Shown here: piece after piece, positions 1-5,839 of the stretch
Position numbering within the stretch: position 1 is the stretch's first letter
How the letters are laid out: each line of letters starts with the position of its first letter
NCBI GenBank assembly: GCA_025357175.1
Contig: JANXPS010000045.1
Coordinates: 1 to 7,451 of the forward strand
Direction of reading: 5' to 3'
Origin: Deltaproteobacteria bacterium
Lineage (GTDB): Bacteria; Desulfobacterota; Deferrimicrobia; Deferrimicrobiales; Deferrimicrobiaceae
DNA: 7,451 bases
The notes under the pieces: generated by a model
Told to the model about the DNA's origin: nothing
The model's database searches: none
The model's input: the letters and a program-made list of their open reading frames with translations, nothing else
Program-made: the position numbers and the translations under genes

Positions 1-894
1 TCCCGGCGGAATCGTCAGCTTCTTTTTGCCGGCGAGCGTAGGCACATCGAGGTCCGCGCCGAGCGCCGCCTGCGGGAAGGTGATCGGCACCTCGCACAAA
101 AGGTCGGCCCCCTCGCGGATGAAGAACGGGTGATCCTCGACCGAGATCACGACGTAGAGATCGCCGGCCGGCCCGCCCAGCGGCCCCGCCTCGCCCTCTC
201 CCCGCAGCTTCATGCGGGTGCCGTTGTCGACTCCTCCGGGAATCTTGACCTTGAGCGGACGGTTCTCACGGAGGCCTCCCGTGCCGTTGCAGGAAGGACA
301 GCGCTCCTTGATGATCTGCCCGGCGCCGCCGCAGCGGCCGCACGGTCTCGAAATCGAGAAGAAACCCTGCTGGACGGACACCTGCCCGCGCCCGTTGCAC
401 GCGGAACACTTCTCGGGGCTGGTTCCCTTCTTCGCGCCGTTCCCCTTGCATTCGCCGCACGTCGCCGTGCGCGGGATGATGACTTCCTTCTCCGTCCCGA
501 ATACCGCTTCCTCGAACTTGATCGTCAGGTTGTATCGAAGGTCGGCGCCCCGCTGCGGCCTGCGGCCGCCGCCCGCCCCGCCGCCGCCGAAAACGGAACC
601 GAAAAAGTCGTTGAGGATGTCCTCGACGCCGAAGCCGCCGAAATCCTGGAAGCCGCCGAAACCCTGCCCCGTGGGGCCCGCGTGTCCGAAGCGGTCGAAC
701 TGGGCGCGCTTCTGCGGGTCGGACAGCACCGAGTAGGCCTCGTTGACTTCCTTGAACCGGTCCTCTGCCGCCTTGTCGCCCGGGTTGCGGTCGGGATGGT
801 ACTGCAACGCCTGCTGCCGGTACGCCTTCTTGATCTCGTCGGGGCTCGCCTCGCGCGCGATGCCGAGCAGTTCGTAATAATCGTGCTTGCTCAC
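1..894 (-). CDS. dnaJ: Chaperone protein DnaJ (Hsp40), C-terminus cut by window edge
   Basis: DnaJ is the cytoplasmic co-chaperone that delivers unfolded clients to DnaK and stimulates its ATPase. The 298 visible codons show the J domain at residues about 4-70 with the catalytic HPD at 33-35. A Gly/Phe-rich linker follows (about 70-110). The zinc domain has all four CXXCXGXG repeats (CGECKGNG 146, CSACNGRG 163, CGRCGGAG 185, CPSCNGTG 199). The first part of the substrate-binding beta domain comes next. Family members are about 370-380 residues, so roughly 75-80 C-terminal residues lie beyond position 1. The start is a GTG at 894-892 that overlaps the grpE stop in a GTGA tetranucleotide. This implies translational coupling, and the following residues (SKHDYYELLG) match the family N-terminus. 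It is the last visible gene of the HrcA-controlled operon and sits directly after grpE with no dnaK. Identity is certain; full integrity cannot be judged. Confidence 0.97.
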   Translation of the reverse strand, partial: MSKHDYYELLGIAREASPDEIKKAYRQQALQYHPDRNPGDKAAEDRFKEVNEAYSVLSDPQKRAQFDRFGHAGPTGQGFGGFQDFGGFGVEDILNDFFGSVFGGGGAGGGRRPQRGADLRYNLTIKFEEAVFGTEKEVIIPRTATCGECKGNGAKKGTSPEKCSACNGRGQVSVQQGFFSISRPCGRCGGAGQIIKERCPSCNGTGGLRENRPLKVKIPGGVDNGTRMKLRGEGEAGPLGGPAGDLYVVISVEDHPFFIREGADLLCEVPITFPQAALGADLDVPTLAGKKKLTIPPG

Positions 895-1439
895 TTGGCG
901 TCGCCCTCGGTGGACGCCGCTCCGCCGCCACGCGCCACCGTGACCTGCGCGGCCCGCAGCAGACGATTGTTGAGCGTGTAGCCCTTGCAGCTCTCATCGA
1001 GGACGGTGCCTTCGGCGACGTGGGGGGCGGGAAGCTGGGCGATCGCCTCGTGGATCGAAGGATCGAACGGCCCTCCGGCGGCGGCCATCTGCTCGACGCC
1101 GAATTTCTTCAATGCGGCGACAAAGAGGCCGTAGGTCATCCGCACCCCTTCGAGCAGGGGACCTGCGGCTTCATTCGCGCTCCCCTGGGCGATCGCGCGC
1201 TCCAGGTTGTCGAGGACCGGCAGAAGGGCCAGAAGCAGCCGTTCGTTGCCGAACGCGACGAGCGACTCGCGCTCGCGCGCCGCTCGCTTCTTGTAGTTGT
1301 CGAACTCGGCCGCAAGGTAGGCCAGCTTTCGCTTCGTGTCGAGCAGTTCCGTCACCATATCCTCGTTGGAGGGAATACCGGCGTCCGTCCCCTCGGGCGG
1401 CGTGCCGTTCTCCTGAGTCGTATCCCTGTCTTCGGTCAT
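891..1439 (-). CDS. grpE: Nucleotide exchange factor GrpE
   Basis: GrpE releases ADP from DnaK and resets the DnaK/DnaJ cycle in the cytoplasm. The 182-residue product has the usual acidic, disordered N-terminus (about 1-25). A long helical dimerisation segment follows, carrying the AEFDNYKKR block at 44-52 and the PVLDNLERA motif. The C-terminal beta-wing head has the GrpE signature FDPSIHEAI (from 125) and NNRLLRAAQVTV. Length is normal for the family. The ATG at 1439 is preceded by a GGAAGGGG Shine-Dalgarno-like run (1450-1457) about 10 nt upstream. The gene follows hrcA after a 70-bp gap with no visible terminator, and its stop overlaps the dnaJ GTG start. It is therefore presumably transcribed from the CIRCE-controlled promoter ahead of hrcA. 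The usual downstream partner dnaK is missing from this locus. Confidence 0.97.
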   Translation of the reverse strand: MTEDRDTTQENGTPPEGTDAGIPSNEDMVTELLDTKRKLAYLAAEFDNYKKRAARERESLVAFGNERLLLALLPVLDNLERAIAQGSANEAAGPLLEGVRMTYGLFVAALKKFGVEQMAAAGGPFDPSIHEAIAQLPAPHVAEGTVLDESCKGYTLNNRLLRAAQVTVARGGGAASTEGDAK

Positions 1440-1509
1440 CTCGGCTGGACCCCTTCCAAATGGCGATTACCTGGCTGATTGTTTTCGTGCGGGACCGCGA
1501 TTCGGGCGA

Positions 1510-2544
1510 CTATCGGTGCCCGTTTATGGAACCGAGCATCCCCGCGGTGAATTCGACGAGCGGAATGATCCTCGAATAGTTCATCCGGACCGGACCGACC
1601 AGCCCGATGCTGCCGAGGGGCGAGCCGTCCTTCTGCAGCGCCGACGCGACCACGGAGATGTCGGGAAGTTCCTCGACGGGGTTCTCGGTGCCGATCGAGA
1701 CCCGCGTTTCCCCGCCCTCGAGAACCCGGTCGAGCAACCGGACGACGACGCTCTTTTCTTCGAATGCCCGCAGGATCCGCTTGAGGTTATGGACGTCCTC
1801 GACGAATTCGGGCTGTTCGAGGATGTTGGCGCGCCCCTCGACGTAGACCTCTCCGGCCGGCGAGTCTGGGAACGCCCTGGATGAAAGCGCGAGCGCCCGC
1901 GTCATGACCCGGTCGTAACGCGACTTCTCGTGCCGCATCTCCTGGAGGATCTTCGACCTGAGCTGGGAGAGCGTGAGCCCCGTCGCCAGGTTGTCGAGGT
2001 AATTGCCGATCTTCTCGAGATCGCCCTCGGTGAGCCCGGGCTCGTCCTCGATCAACCGGTGCTGCACCCACCCGCTCTGCATCACCGCGACGAGCAGCAC
2101 GTTGTCCCGCCCGGCGCGCAGCAGCCGGATCCCGCGCAGTTTCTGGTTGTCGGGGCTCGCCACGACCACGACGCACGCCTGCCCGGAAAGCTGCGACAGA
2201 AGCCGGCCGATCTGCCGGATCGTCTCGTCGGGCAGCGGCGCCCCCGCCCCGGCGGTGCGCTGAAGCTGGTCGCGCTCGCTGCGGAGCAGCTGCCGACGTT
2301 CGAGCAGGTAGTCGACGTAGTACCTGAAACCGGCCGCGGTCGGGATGCGCCCCGCCGAGGTGTGCGGCTGCGCGAGGTATCCGGAATCCTCGAGGTCGGC
2401 CATGATGTTGCGGATCGTCGCGGGGGAAAGCTGCCCCATCCGCTTGGAGAGGGTGCGCGATCCGACGGGTTCGGCCGTTTCTATATAGTCTTCGATCACG
2501 AGGCGCAGAACCTGGGCCGCGCGGTCGTCAAGAACCGGGCTCAC
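1510..2544 (-). CDS. hrcA: Heat-inducible transcription repressor HrcA
   Basis: HrcA binds CIRCE operators and represses chaperone operons; GroEL is its usual activity partner. Counted from the start chosen here the protein has 344 residues, normal for HrcA. The N-terminal winged helix (about 1-80) carries the family blocks EPVGSRTL (25-32), LSPATIRNIMADLE (39-52) and PHTSAGRIPT (60-69). The GAF-like/dimerisation core follows, and the C-terminus ends in a typical VEFTAGMLGSI-type segment. The reading frame could be extended to a GTG at 2574. That codon lies inside the CIRCE box and near the predicted transcription start, and it has no ribosome site. The GTG at 2544 has AAAGGGA five bases upstream and gives the expected length, so it is preferred. 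HrcA heads the hrcA-grpE-dnaJ operon and should repress its own transcription through the adjacent operator. Confidence 0.96.
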   Translation of the reverse strand: MSPVLDDRAAQVLRLVIEDYIETAEPVGSRTLSKRMGQLSPATIRNIMADLEDSGYLAQPHTSAGRIPTAAGFRYYVDYLLERRQLLRSERDQLQRTAGAGAPLPDETIRQIGRLLSQLSGQACVVVVASPDNQKLRGIRLLRAGRDNVLLVAVMQSGWVQHRLIEDEPGLTEGDLEKIGNYLDNLATGLTLSQLRSKILQEMRHEKSRYDRVMTRALALSSRAFPDSPAGEVYVEGRANILEQPEFVEDVHNLKRILRAFEEKSVVVRLLDRVLEGGETRVSIGTENPVEELPDISVVASALQKDGSPLGSIGLVGPVRMNYSRIIPLVEFTAGMLGSINGHR

Positions 2545-2549
2545 AGCTT

Positions 2550-2556
2550 TCCCTTT
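2550..2556 (-). promoter_or_regulatory. Ribosome binding site that decides the hrcA start
   Basis: On the minus strand AAAGGGA lies five bases before the GTG at 2544. No comparable site precedes the alternative in-frame GTG at 2574, which is embedded in the CIRCE operator. This supports the shorter HrcA. Confidence 0.6.
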
Positions 2557-2567
2557 CGCCGTAACGA

Positions 2568-2594
2568 TTAGCACTCAAAACACGCGAGTGCTAA
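2568..2594. promoter_or_regulatory. CIRCE operator (HrcA binding site)
   Basis: The sequence is TTAGCACTC, nine bases, then GAGTGCTAA. It is a perfect match to the CIRCE consensus with both 9-bp arms intact (2568-2576 and 2586-2594). It lies between the predicted -10 box and the hrcA start and overlaps the predicted transcription start near 2591. HrcA bound here would block initiation of hrcA-grpE-dnaJ. The match is direct from the sequence; the regulatory role is established for this element. Confidence 0.97.
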
Positions 2595-2597
2595 TCC

Positions 2598-2627
2598 ACT
2601 TTACCAATCGCCACGCGAGGGTGTCAA
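2598..2627 (-). promoter_or_regulatory. Sigma-70-type promoter of hrcA-grpE-dnaJ
   Basis: On the minus strand there is a perfect -35 box TTGACA (2627-2622), an 18-bp spacer, and a -10-like TAAAGT (2603-2598, four of six consensus bases). Initiation would fall near 2591, inside the CIRCE box, as expected for HrcA repression. The -35 box contains the TGA stop codon of the upstream DUF192 gene (2626-2624), so the two elements are interlocked. Confidence 0.75.
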
Positions 2628-2986
2628 GGCGGCCCGAACCGGAGCCGATCGCCCGGAACGGTTCCGGTCCGGACGAGCGTCCCGGCGGGCAGTTCGACCA
2701 CGGCGCGCGCGTTGCGGAAACGGGGGGAAATCCGGTTGGGCGGCAGGCCGTTTACGCATCCGACGACGATGCCGGAATCGTCCACGAACAGCACGTCGAG
2801 CGCATACCGCATCCCGAGCGTGTGGACGCAGTCGCACGGGGAAATCCGGAGGCCCTCCCCCGGCTGCAGCGGGCGGGTGCCGATCAATCCCTTGAGGCGG
2901 CGCCAGAAACCGTCCGCCGACCGGACCTGGTCGCCGAGAAGCACGCCGCGGCTCTCGTTGATGATCGTCTTGTGCCCGGCCCGCAT
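2624..2986 (-). CDS. DUF192 family protein
   Basis: This 120-residue protein matches the DUF192 family from end to end. Seen in order are the WRRLKGLIGTRPL block with GEGLRI, the central PCDCVHTLGMRYALDVLFVD core, the N.ISPRFRNA segment, and ELPAGTLVRTGTVPGDRL near the C-terminus. The function of DUF192 proteins is not settled. Many members are exported, but this one has no evident signal peptide and starts with a short polar N-terminus, so it is probably cytoplasmic. The ATG at 2986 has no Shine-Dalgarno sequence. Instead a TAGAAT hexamer ends six bases before it, consistent with a leaderless transcript. The gene lies upstream of hrcA on the same strand, with its stop inside the hrcA -35 box, and diverges from the GIY-YIG gene. 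Some read-through into hrcA is possible. Any link to the heat-shock response is speculation. Confidence 0.88.
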   Translation of the reverse strand: MRAGHKTIINESRGVLLGDQVRSADGFWRRLKGLIGTRPLQPGEGLRISPCDCVHTLGMRYALDVLFVDDSGIVVGCVNGLPPNRISPRFRNARAVVELPAGTLVRTGTVPGDRLRFGPP

Positions 2987-3025
2987 GCGGGAATTCTACC
3001 AAACCCGGGTTACAATGTCCGCATG
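2984..3025. promoter_or_regulatory. Symmetrical divergent promoter region, probably leaderless on both sides
   Basis: Only 36 bp separate the two divergent start codons. On the minus strand TAGAAT (2998-2993) ends exactly six bases before the ATG at 2986. On the plus strand TACAAT (3011-3016) ends exactly six bases before the ATG at 3023. Neither gene has a Shine-Dalgarno sequence. The arms 2984-2998 and 3011-3025 are inverted repeats matching at 12 of 15 positions, including a perfect CATGCGG/CCGCATG pair that contains both start codons. Good -35 boxes are not evident. The pattern fits -10 hexamers placed so that transcription begins at or next to the ATG. This role is inferred from spacing. 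Confidence 0.5.
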
Positions 3026-3304
3026 GACGGTCCTCCCGATGCGAATCCGCCCCGAGACTGGTTCTGCTACCTCCTTGCCTGCTCGGACGGGACGCTCTAT
3101 ACCGGCATCACGACGGATCTGGCCCGCCGGGAGAGGATGCACAACCGGGGCACCGCCTCGAAATATACCCGTGCGCGCCTTCCCGTCCGGGTCGTATGGT
3201 CCGAACCGCACCCGGATCGTTCCTCCGCCTCTCGCCGGGAAGCGGCCCTCCGCCGCCTGCCCGCCTCCGCAAAACGTGCATTGGCCTCAATTCCCGCAGA
3301 GTGA
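3023..3304 (+). CDS. GIY-YIG nuclease domain protein (UPF0213/YhbQ-like)
   Basis: This 93-residue single-domain protein belongs to the small stand-alone GIY-YIG group. The GIY-equivalent is CYLL (15-18) and the YIG-equivalent is YTG (26-28). ITTDLARR follows, then HN.G (40-43), KYT (47-49) and the conserved glutamate in RREAALRRL (E73), which binds the catalytic metal in GIY-YIG nucleases. The arginine-rich helix after YTG is also intact, so the domain looks catalytically competent. Members of this group are linked to DNA repair or structure-specific nicking, but the physiological substrate is uncertain. The start at 3023 gives the family-typical length. A longer in-frame reading back to 2588 overlaps the DUF192 gene and is rejected. 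No Shine-Dalgarno sequence is present; TACAAT lies six bases upstream of the ATG. Confidence 0.88.
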   Translation: MDGPPDANPPRDWFCYLLACSDGTLYTGITTDLARRERMHNRGTASKYTRARLPVRVVWSEPHPDRSSASRREAALRRLPASAKRALASIPAE

Positions 3305-3332
3305 ATCGGCCCGATGGGGCAAATTCCGCAAG

Positions 3333-3384
3333 TGACGGATATTTGACGGTACGGAGTCGCGGTGGGCTGTCATAAATCCGTCAA
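3333..3384. repeat. TGACGG half-site cluster upstream of the small ORF
   Basis: Two direct copies of TGACGG begin 11 bp apart (3333 and 3344), about one helical turn. An inverted copy, CCGTCA, lies at 3378-3383. The outer pair is extended: GACGGATaTT on the left and AAATCCGTC on the right. This arrangement suggests binding of a transcription factor in the gene-free stretch between the GIY-YIG gene and the small ORF. The middle copy also contains a TTGACG (3343-3348) that could act as a -35 box. No regulator is identified. Confidence 0.35.
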
Positions 3385-3423
3385 CCGTGTCCGGCCAGGC
3401 GTGTCAACAATCCGCACGTCCGC

Positions 3424-3454
3424 AATAAAACCTTTATTATCAATGCGATATAAT
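3424..3454 (+). promoter_or_regulatory. Candidate promoter of the small ORF (perfect TATAAT with adjacent palindrome)
   Basis: A perfect -10 box TATAAT lies at 3449-3454 within the most AT-rich stretch of the intergenic region, about 75 bp before the start at 3530. Just upstream is a small palindrome, AATAAA-ACC-TTTATT (3424-3438). It covers the zone where a -35 box would sit. No good TTGACA is present at 16-18 bp spacing, so the promoter may need an activator or belong to another class. Confidence 0.45.
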
Positions 3455-3529
3455 TCAATGAACTCCGGACTCTCCAGTCGGCACGGTGGTTGCTTTGCTT
3501 ACCGGCAGATCAAAACGGAGGGTACGATG

Positions 3530-3784
3530 ATGAGCGCCACGCTGAACCGAATCCGGCAGCAGATCCTCGATGCGATGATGAAATATCGCTCCCGGGTGGC
3601 CGAACGCCAATTCCGGCATGACGCCGCCACCTTCGGCGTGCAGTACGTCGGCCTCTTCGAACCTTACCAGCTTGCCGTCTTCCAGGACCCGGTCACCGGA
3701 TCCTCGTTCGCGGTCAAGACCGGCGAATCGGTCCGGGACGGCATTTTTCGCGTCCGCGAACGGTTCGGGGTCGCCGCCGCATAA
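3530..3784 (+). CDS. Small hypothetical protein, 84 residues
   Basis: I do not recognise this family. The protein is basic in its N-terminal half, with an amphipathic helical stretch (RIRQQILDAMMKYRSRVAERQFR). A compact C-terminal part follows with a GLFEPYQLAVFQDPVTGSSF block, probably beta hairpins, and a final SVRDGIFRVRERFGV helix. It has no signal peptide, membrane segment or cysteines. GGAGGG (3517-3522) lies seven bases before the second of two tandem ATGs (3527 and 3530). The second ATG is chosen for spacing; the first would add one Met. The frame is open further upstream to a GTG at 3362, but that extension crosses the TATAAT box and is unlikely to be translated. A strong ribosome site, promoter-like sequence and third-position G/C bias support a real gene. 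It converges on the cytochrome gene and may be unrelated to it. Confidence 0.75.
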   Translation: MSATLNRIRQQILDAMMKYRSRVAERQFRHDAATFGVQYVGLFEPYQLAVFQDPVTGSSFAVKTGESVRDGIFRVRERFGVAAA

Positions 3785-3823
3785 CCGACTCGCCGCCCCG
3801 CGGCCTTTCGAAGGTCGCCCACA

Positions 3824-3838
3824 GGCCCCGTCGGGGCC
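3824..3838. other. Small perfect GC hairpin between convergent genes
   Basis: GGCCCC-GTC-GGGGCC forms a six-pair stem 40 bp downstream of the small ORF stop. Neither strand has a T-tract after it, so it is not a convincing intrinsic terminator. It could still stabilise the 3' end of the small ORF transcript. Confidence 0.3.
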
Positions 3839-3860
3839 ACTACGTACCGCCACCCGCCCC

Positions 3861-3898
3861 AACAAAAACCGCCGGAGAGCGAATGCTCCCCGGCGGTT
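3861..3898 (-). terminator. Rho-independent terminator of the cytochrome gene
   Basis: The arms AACCGCCGG (3867-3875) and CCGGCGGTT (3890-3898) pair perfectly. A second inner stem GAGC/GCTC closes a GAAT loop (ATTC on the minus strand), with a single A/C mismatch between the two stems. On the minus strand the hairpin is followed by TTTTTGTT. That polarity assigns it to the cytochrome gene, whose stop codon is about 70 bp upstream. On the plus strand no T-tract follows directly, so it should act poorly on the small ORF transcript. Confidence 0.88.
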
Positions 3899-3966
3899 CC
3901 ACTTTCCGTCGCTTTCACGGTGGCTTGTTCGTGCGTCCCTGAGGCGGATGCCCGAACCCTCGCCTG

Positions 3967-5772
3967 TCATTTGAACTCGTGGCAGTCGGGGCAGGTGCCG
4001 TCCTTGTTGTGTTCCTTCCTGTCCGTGTGGCAGGCGAGGCACTGCGCGCGCTCCTTGACCACCCACCCGTGCGGCTTGTGGCAGTCGGTGCAGGCGGCGT
4101 CGTGGTGCCCGCCCTTCGCGTGCAGCCCGCCCCGCTTCGGGTGGCACTTCGCGCACGGAGCGACCGGCTTCGCCTCCTGTTCCTTCAGGTGGCACTGGCC
4201 GCAGCTACCACCCATCATCGGCGCCGCGGCGTCGAACTTGTGGCAGCCGGCGCAGTCGGTCGAGGGACGCTTTCCGGCGGCGTGGCACTTGTTGCAGTTG
4301 ATCTGCGCGTGCCTGCCCTTGAGTTCGATCGGGTGCCAGTTGGCGGCGCCCTCTTCGAGCGCGGCACCCAGCGGCAGCAGCGGGCTGCGCCTCGGCAGCG
4401 TGTGGCACGCCGTGCAGTCGCGCGTGATCGCCTTGCCCTTCGCATCGACGTGGCGGCCGTCGTGGCAACGGAAGCAGGCCGCCCAGTTGCGGTGCCCGAT
4501 GTTCATCGGGTAGGTCGTCCAGTTGACCTTCATCTTCGGGAAGACGCTGCGCTCCCAGATCGCCGTCGTGGTGGCGACGGCCTGCGCGATCCGCTCCGCA
4601 CGGCGGGCGGCGCCATCGGGATACGACTTGGCGTAATAACCCTCGACCGCCTGCCGGATCCCCTTGCGGGCGGAGTCGGTATCGGGATATTCGGCCAGCA
4701 GCGCATCGACCGCCACCTTCTTGATCCAGGGCAGGTCGCGCGGGATGGAGCGGTCTTCCATGGCCTTGTCGACAGCGACGTCGGCGGGGGGAATATGGTG
4801 CGTCGGACGGTTGTGGCAGGTCAGGCATTCCACCTTGTGGTGCGGCAGGCCGGCCAGCTTTTCATTGCCCCCCTTGTAGTCGAGGCTGGTGTATTCGGAG
4901 ACGGTCCCATCGGGGCGGGCCACCTTGACCCACGGGATCTCCTGATGGCGCCGGTCGGTCGTGACATACTCGATACTGTTGCCGAGCAGCATCTTGTAGT
5001 GGATGCCCGAATTGCCGCTGCCCAAGCCGCCTCCTCCGCCTGTCTTGACCAGGATGGAGACCTGTTCGGCCGTGTTCTGCTCGTCGTAGCGGAAGTGCGG
5101 GAGCTGGTGGAGCTGGGCGCCGTAGAATTTCTGCGGCCAGTGGCACTCCTCGCACGTTTCGCGGGCGGGGCGCAGATTCTCGACCGGCGTCGGGATCGGG
5201 GTCGGATAGCGGCCGGTCAGCACGCCGATCACCTGGCGGGCGCCGGACAGCTTGGACTTGACGTAGAACGAGGCGCCGGAGCCGACGTGGCAGTGGACGC
5301 AAGCCACGCGGGCGTGGGGCGAATTGAGATAGGTCGTGTGCTCGGGCGACATGACCGAGTGGCACAGCTTCCCGCAGAAGGTGACCGACTCGGTGAAGAT
5401 GAACGCGTTGTACGAAACGAAGGCCAGAAGGGCGGCAGCCAGGAAGCCGACCAGCAGGACGCGGCCGAACGTCTTCCGCTGCCCGTCGTCGTTCAGGTCG
5501 ACGCGCGGGAAGGGAGGCGGGGCATCGCTCCCGATCTTCCGCCGGCGCAGGCTTTCCCGCCGCATGCCGTAAAGGAACAGGACCGCTCCGAAGCCGAATC
5601 CTCCGGGGAGGATCATATAGATGAGGATGCCGATGTACGGATGTTCGAGCCCGAACAATTCGTTCGTCAGCAGCATCAGCGCCATCATCAACAGGCTGCC
5701 GCTGGCGGTGAGGCCGCCGAGATAACTGACCGGGTTGCGGTACAGTTGGGGGTGCTGGGAATCCTGGGCCAC
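3967..5772 (-). CDS. Membrane-anchored 13-heme c-type cytochrome, NapC/NirT-type
   Basis: This 601-residue protein probably passes electrons from membrane quinol to periplasmic carriers or reductases. Three hydrophobic segments lie at about 18-40, 46-69 and 104-126. The RRESLRRRK loop between the second and third puts that loop in the cytoplasm and the heme-bearing C-terminus in the periplasm. Heme sites are one CX3CH (133-138, followed by M141) and twelve CXXCH. Three are widely spaced (158, 207, 316), and nine are packed into residues 433-598, ending three residues before the C-terminus. The first part, with LNSPHARVACVHCH, resembles NapC/NrfH-type quinol dehydrogenases; the tail resembles c3/c7-like multiheme domains. 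The start is a GTG with a perfect AAGGAGG (5780-5786) seven bases upstream. The gene ends in its own terminator and diverges from the quinone oxidoreductase gene. The electron acceptor (metal, nitrogen or sulfur compound) cannot be told from the sequence. Confidence 0.93.
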   Translation of the reverse strand: MAQDSQHPQLYRNPVSYLGGLTASGSLLMMALMLLTNELFGLEHPYIGILIYMILPGGFGFGAVLFLYGMRRESLRRRKIGSDAPPPFPRVDLNDDGQRKTFGRVLLVGFLAAALLAFVSYNAFIFTESVTFCGKLCHSVMSPEHTTYLNSPHARVACVHCHVGSGASFYVKSKLSGARQVIGVLTGRYPTPIPTPVENLRPARETCEECHWPQKFYGAQLHQLPHFRYDEQNTAEQVSILVKTGGGGGLGSGNSGIHYKMLLGNSIEYVTTDRRHQEIPWVKVARPDGTVSEYTSLDYKGGNEKLAGLPHHKVECLTCHNRPTHHIPPADVAVDKAMEDRSIPRDLPWIKKVAVDALLAEYPDTDSARKGIRQAVEGYYAKSYPDGAARRAERIAQAVATTTAIWERSVFPKMKVNWTTYPMNIGHRNWAACFRCHDGRHVDAKGKAITRDCTACHTLPRRSPLLPLGAALEEGAANWHPIELKGRHAQINCNKCHAAGKRPSTDCAGCHKFDAAAPMMGGSCGQCHLKEQEAKPVAPCAKCHPKRGGLHAKGGHHDAACTDCHKPHGWVVKERAQCLACHTDRKEHNKDGTCPDCHEFK

Positions 5773-5786
5773 GGCGACGCCTCCTT

Positions 5787-5829
5787 GGTGAAAAAATATA
5801 CGAATAAAGCATTGTTACATATTTTCACC
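5787..5829. promoter_or_regulatory. Candidate operator: widely spaced inverted repeat ahead of the cytochrome
   Basis: GGTGAAAA (5787-5794) and TTTTCACC (5822-5829) are perfect 8-bp inverted half-sites 27 bp apart. The match continues inward as TAT/ATA after a two-base insertion. The left copy abuts the AAGGAGG ribosome site of the cytochrome gene. On the minus strand a TATATT lies between the half-sites, so protein bound to both would bracket the likely core promoter. No -35 box is clear. A regulatory role is inferred from symmetry and position only. Confidence 0.4.
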
Positions 5830-5839
5830 TTCGCTTATC

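Noticed and set aside
130..981. A 283-codon open frame on the plus strand over dnaJ and the end of grpE
   Set aside because: It is antisense to DnaJ, whose J domain and four zinc motifs are intact; its product is compositionally biased and resembles nothing.
2980..2991. CCCGCATGCGGG perfect 12-bp palindrome at the DUF192 start
   Set aside because: It may be only part of the larger dyad already described and is easily produced by chance in GC-rich DNA, so it is not listed separately.
2588..3022. Upstream extension of the GIY-YIG protein to a start near 2588
   Set aside because: The extra residues overlap the well-conserved DUF192 gene on the other strand. The domain is complete from 3023 with normal family length.
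3362..3529. N-terminal extension of the small hypothetical protein to the GTG at 3362
   Set aside because: It would run through the TATAAT box and the palindrome and has no ribosome site, while GGAGGG marks the 3527/3530 ATG pair.
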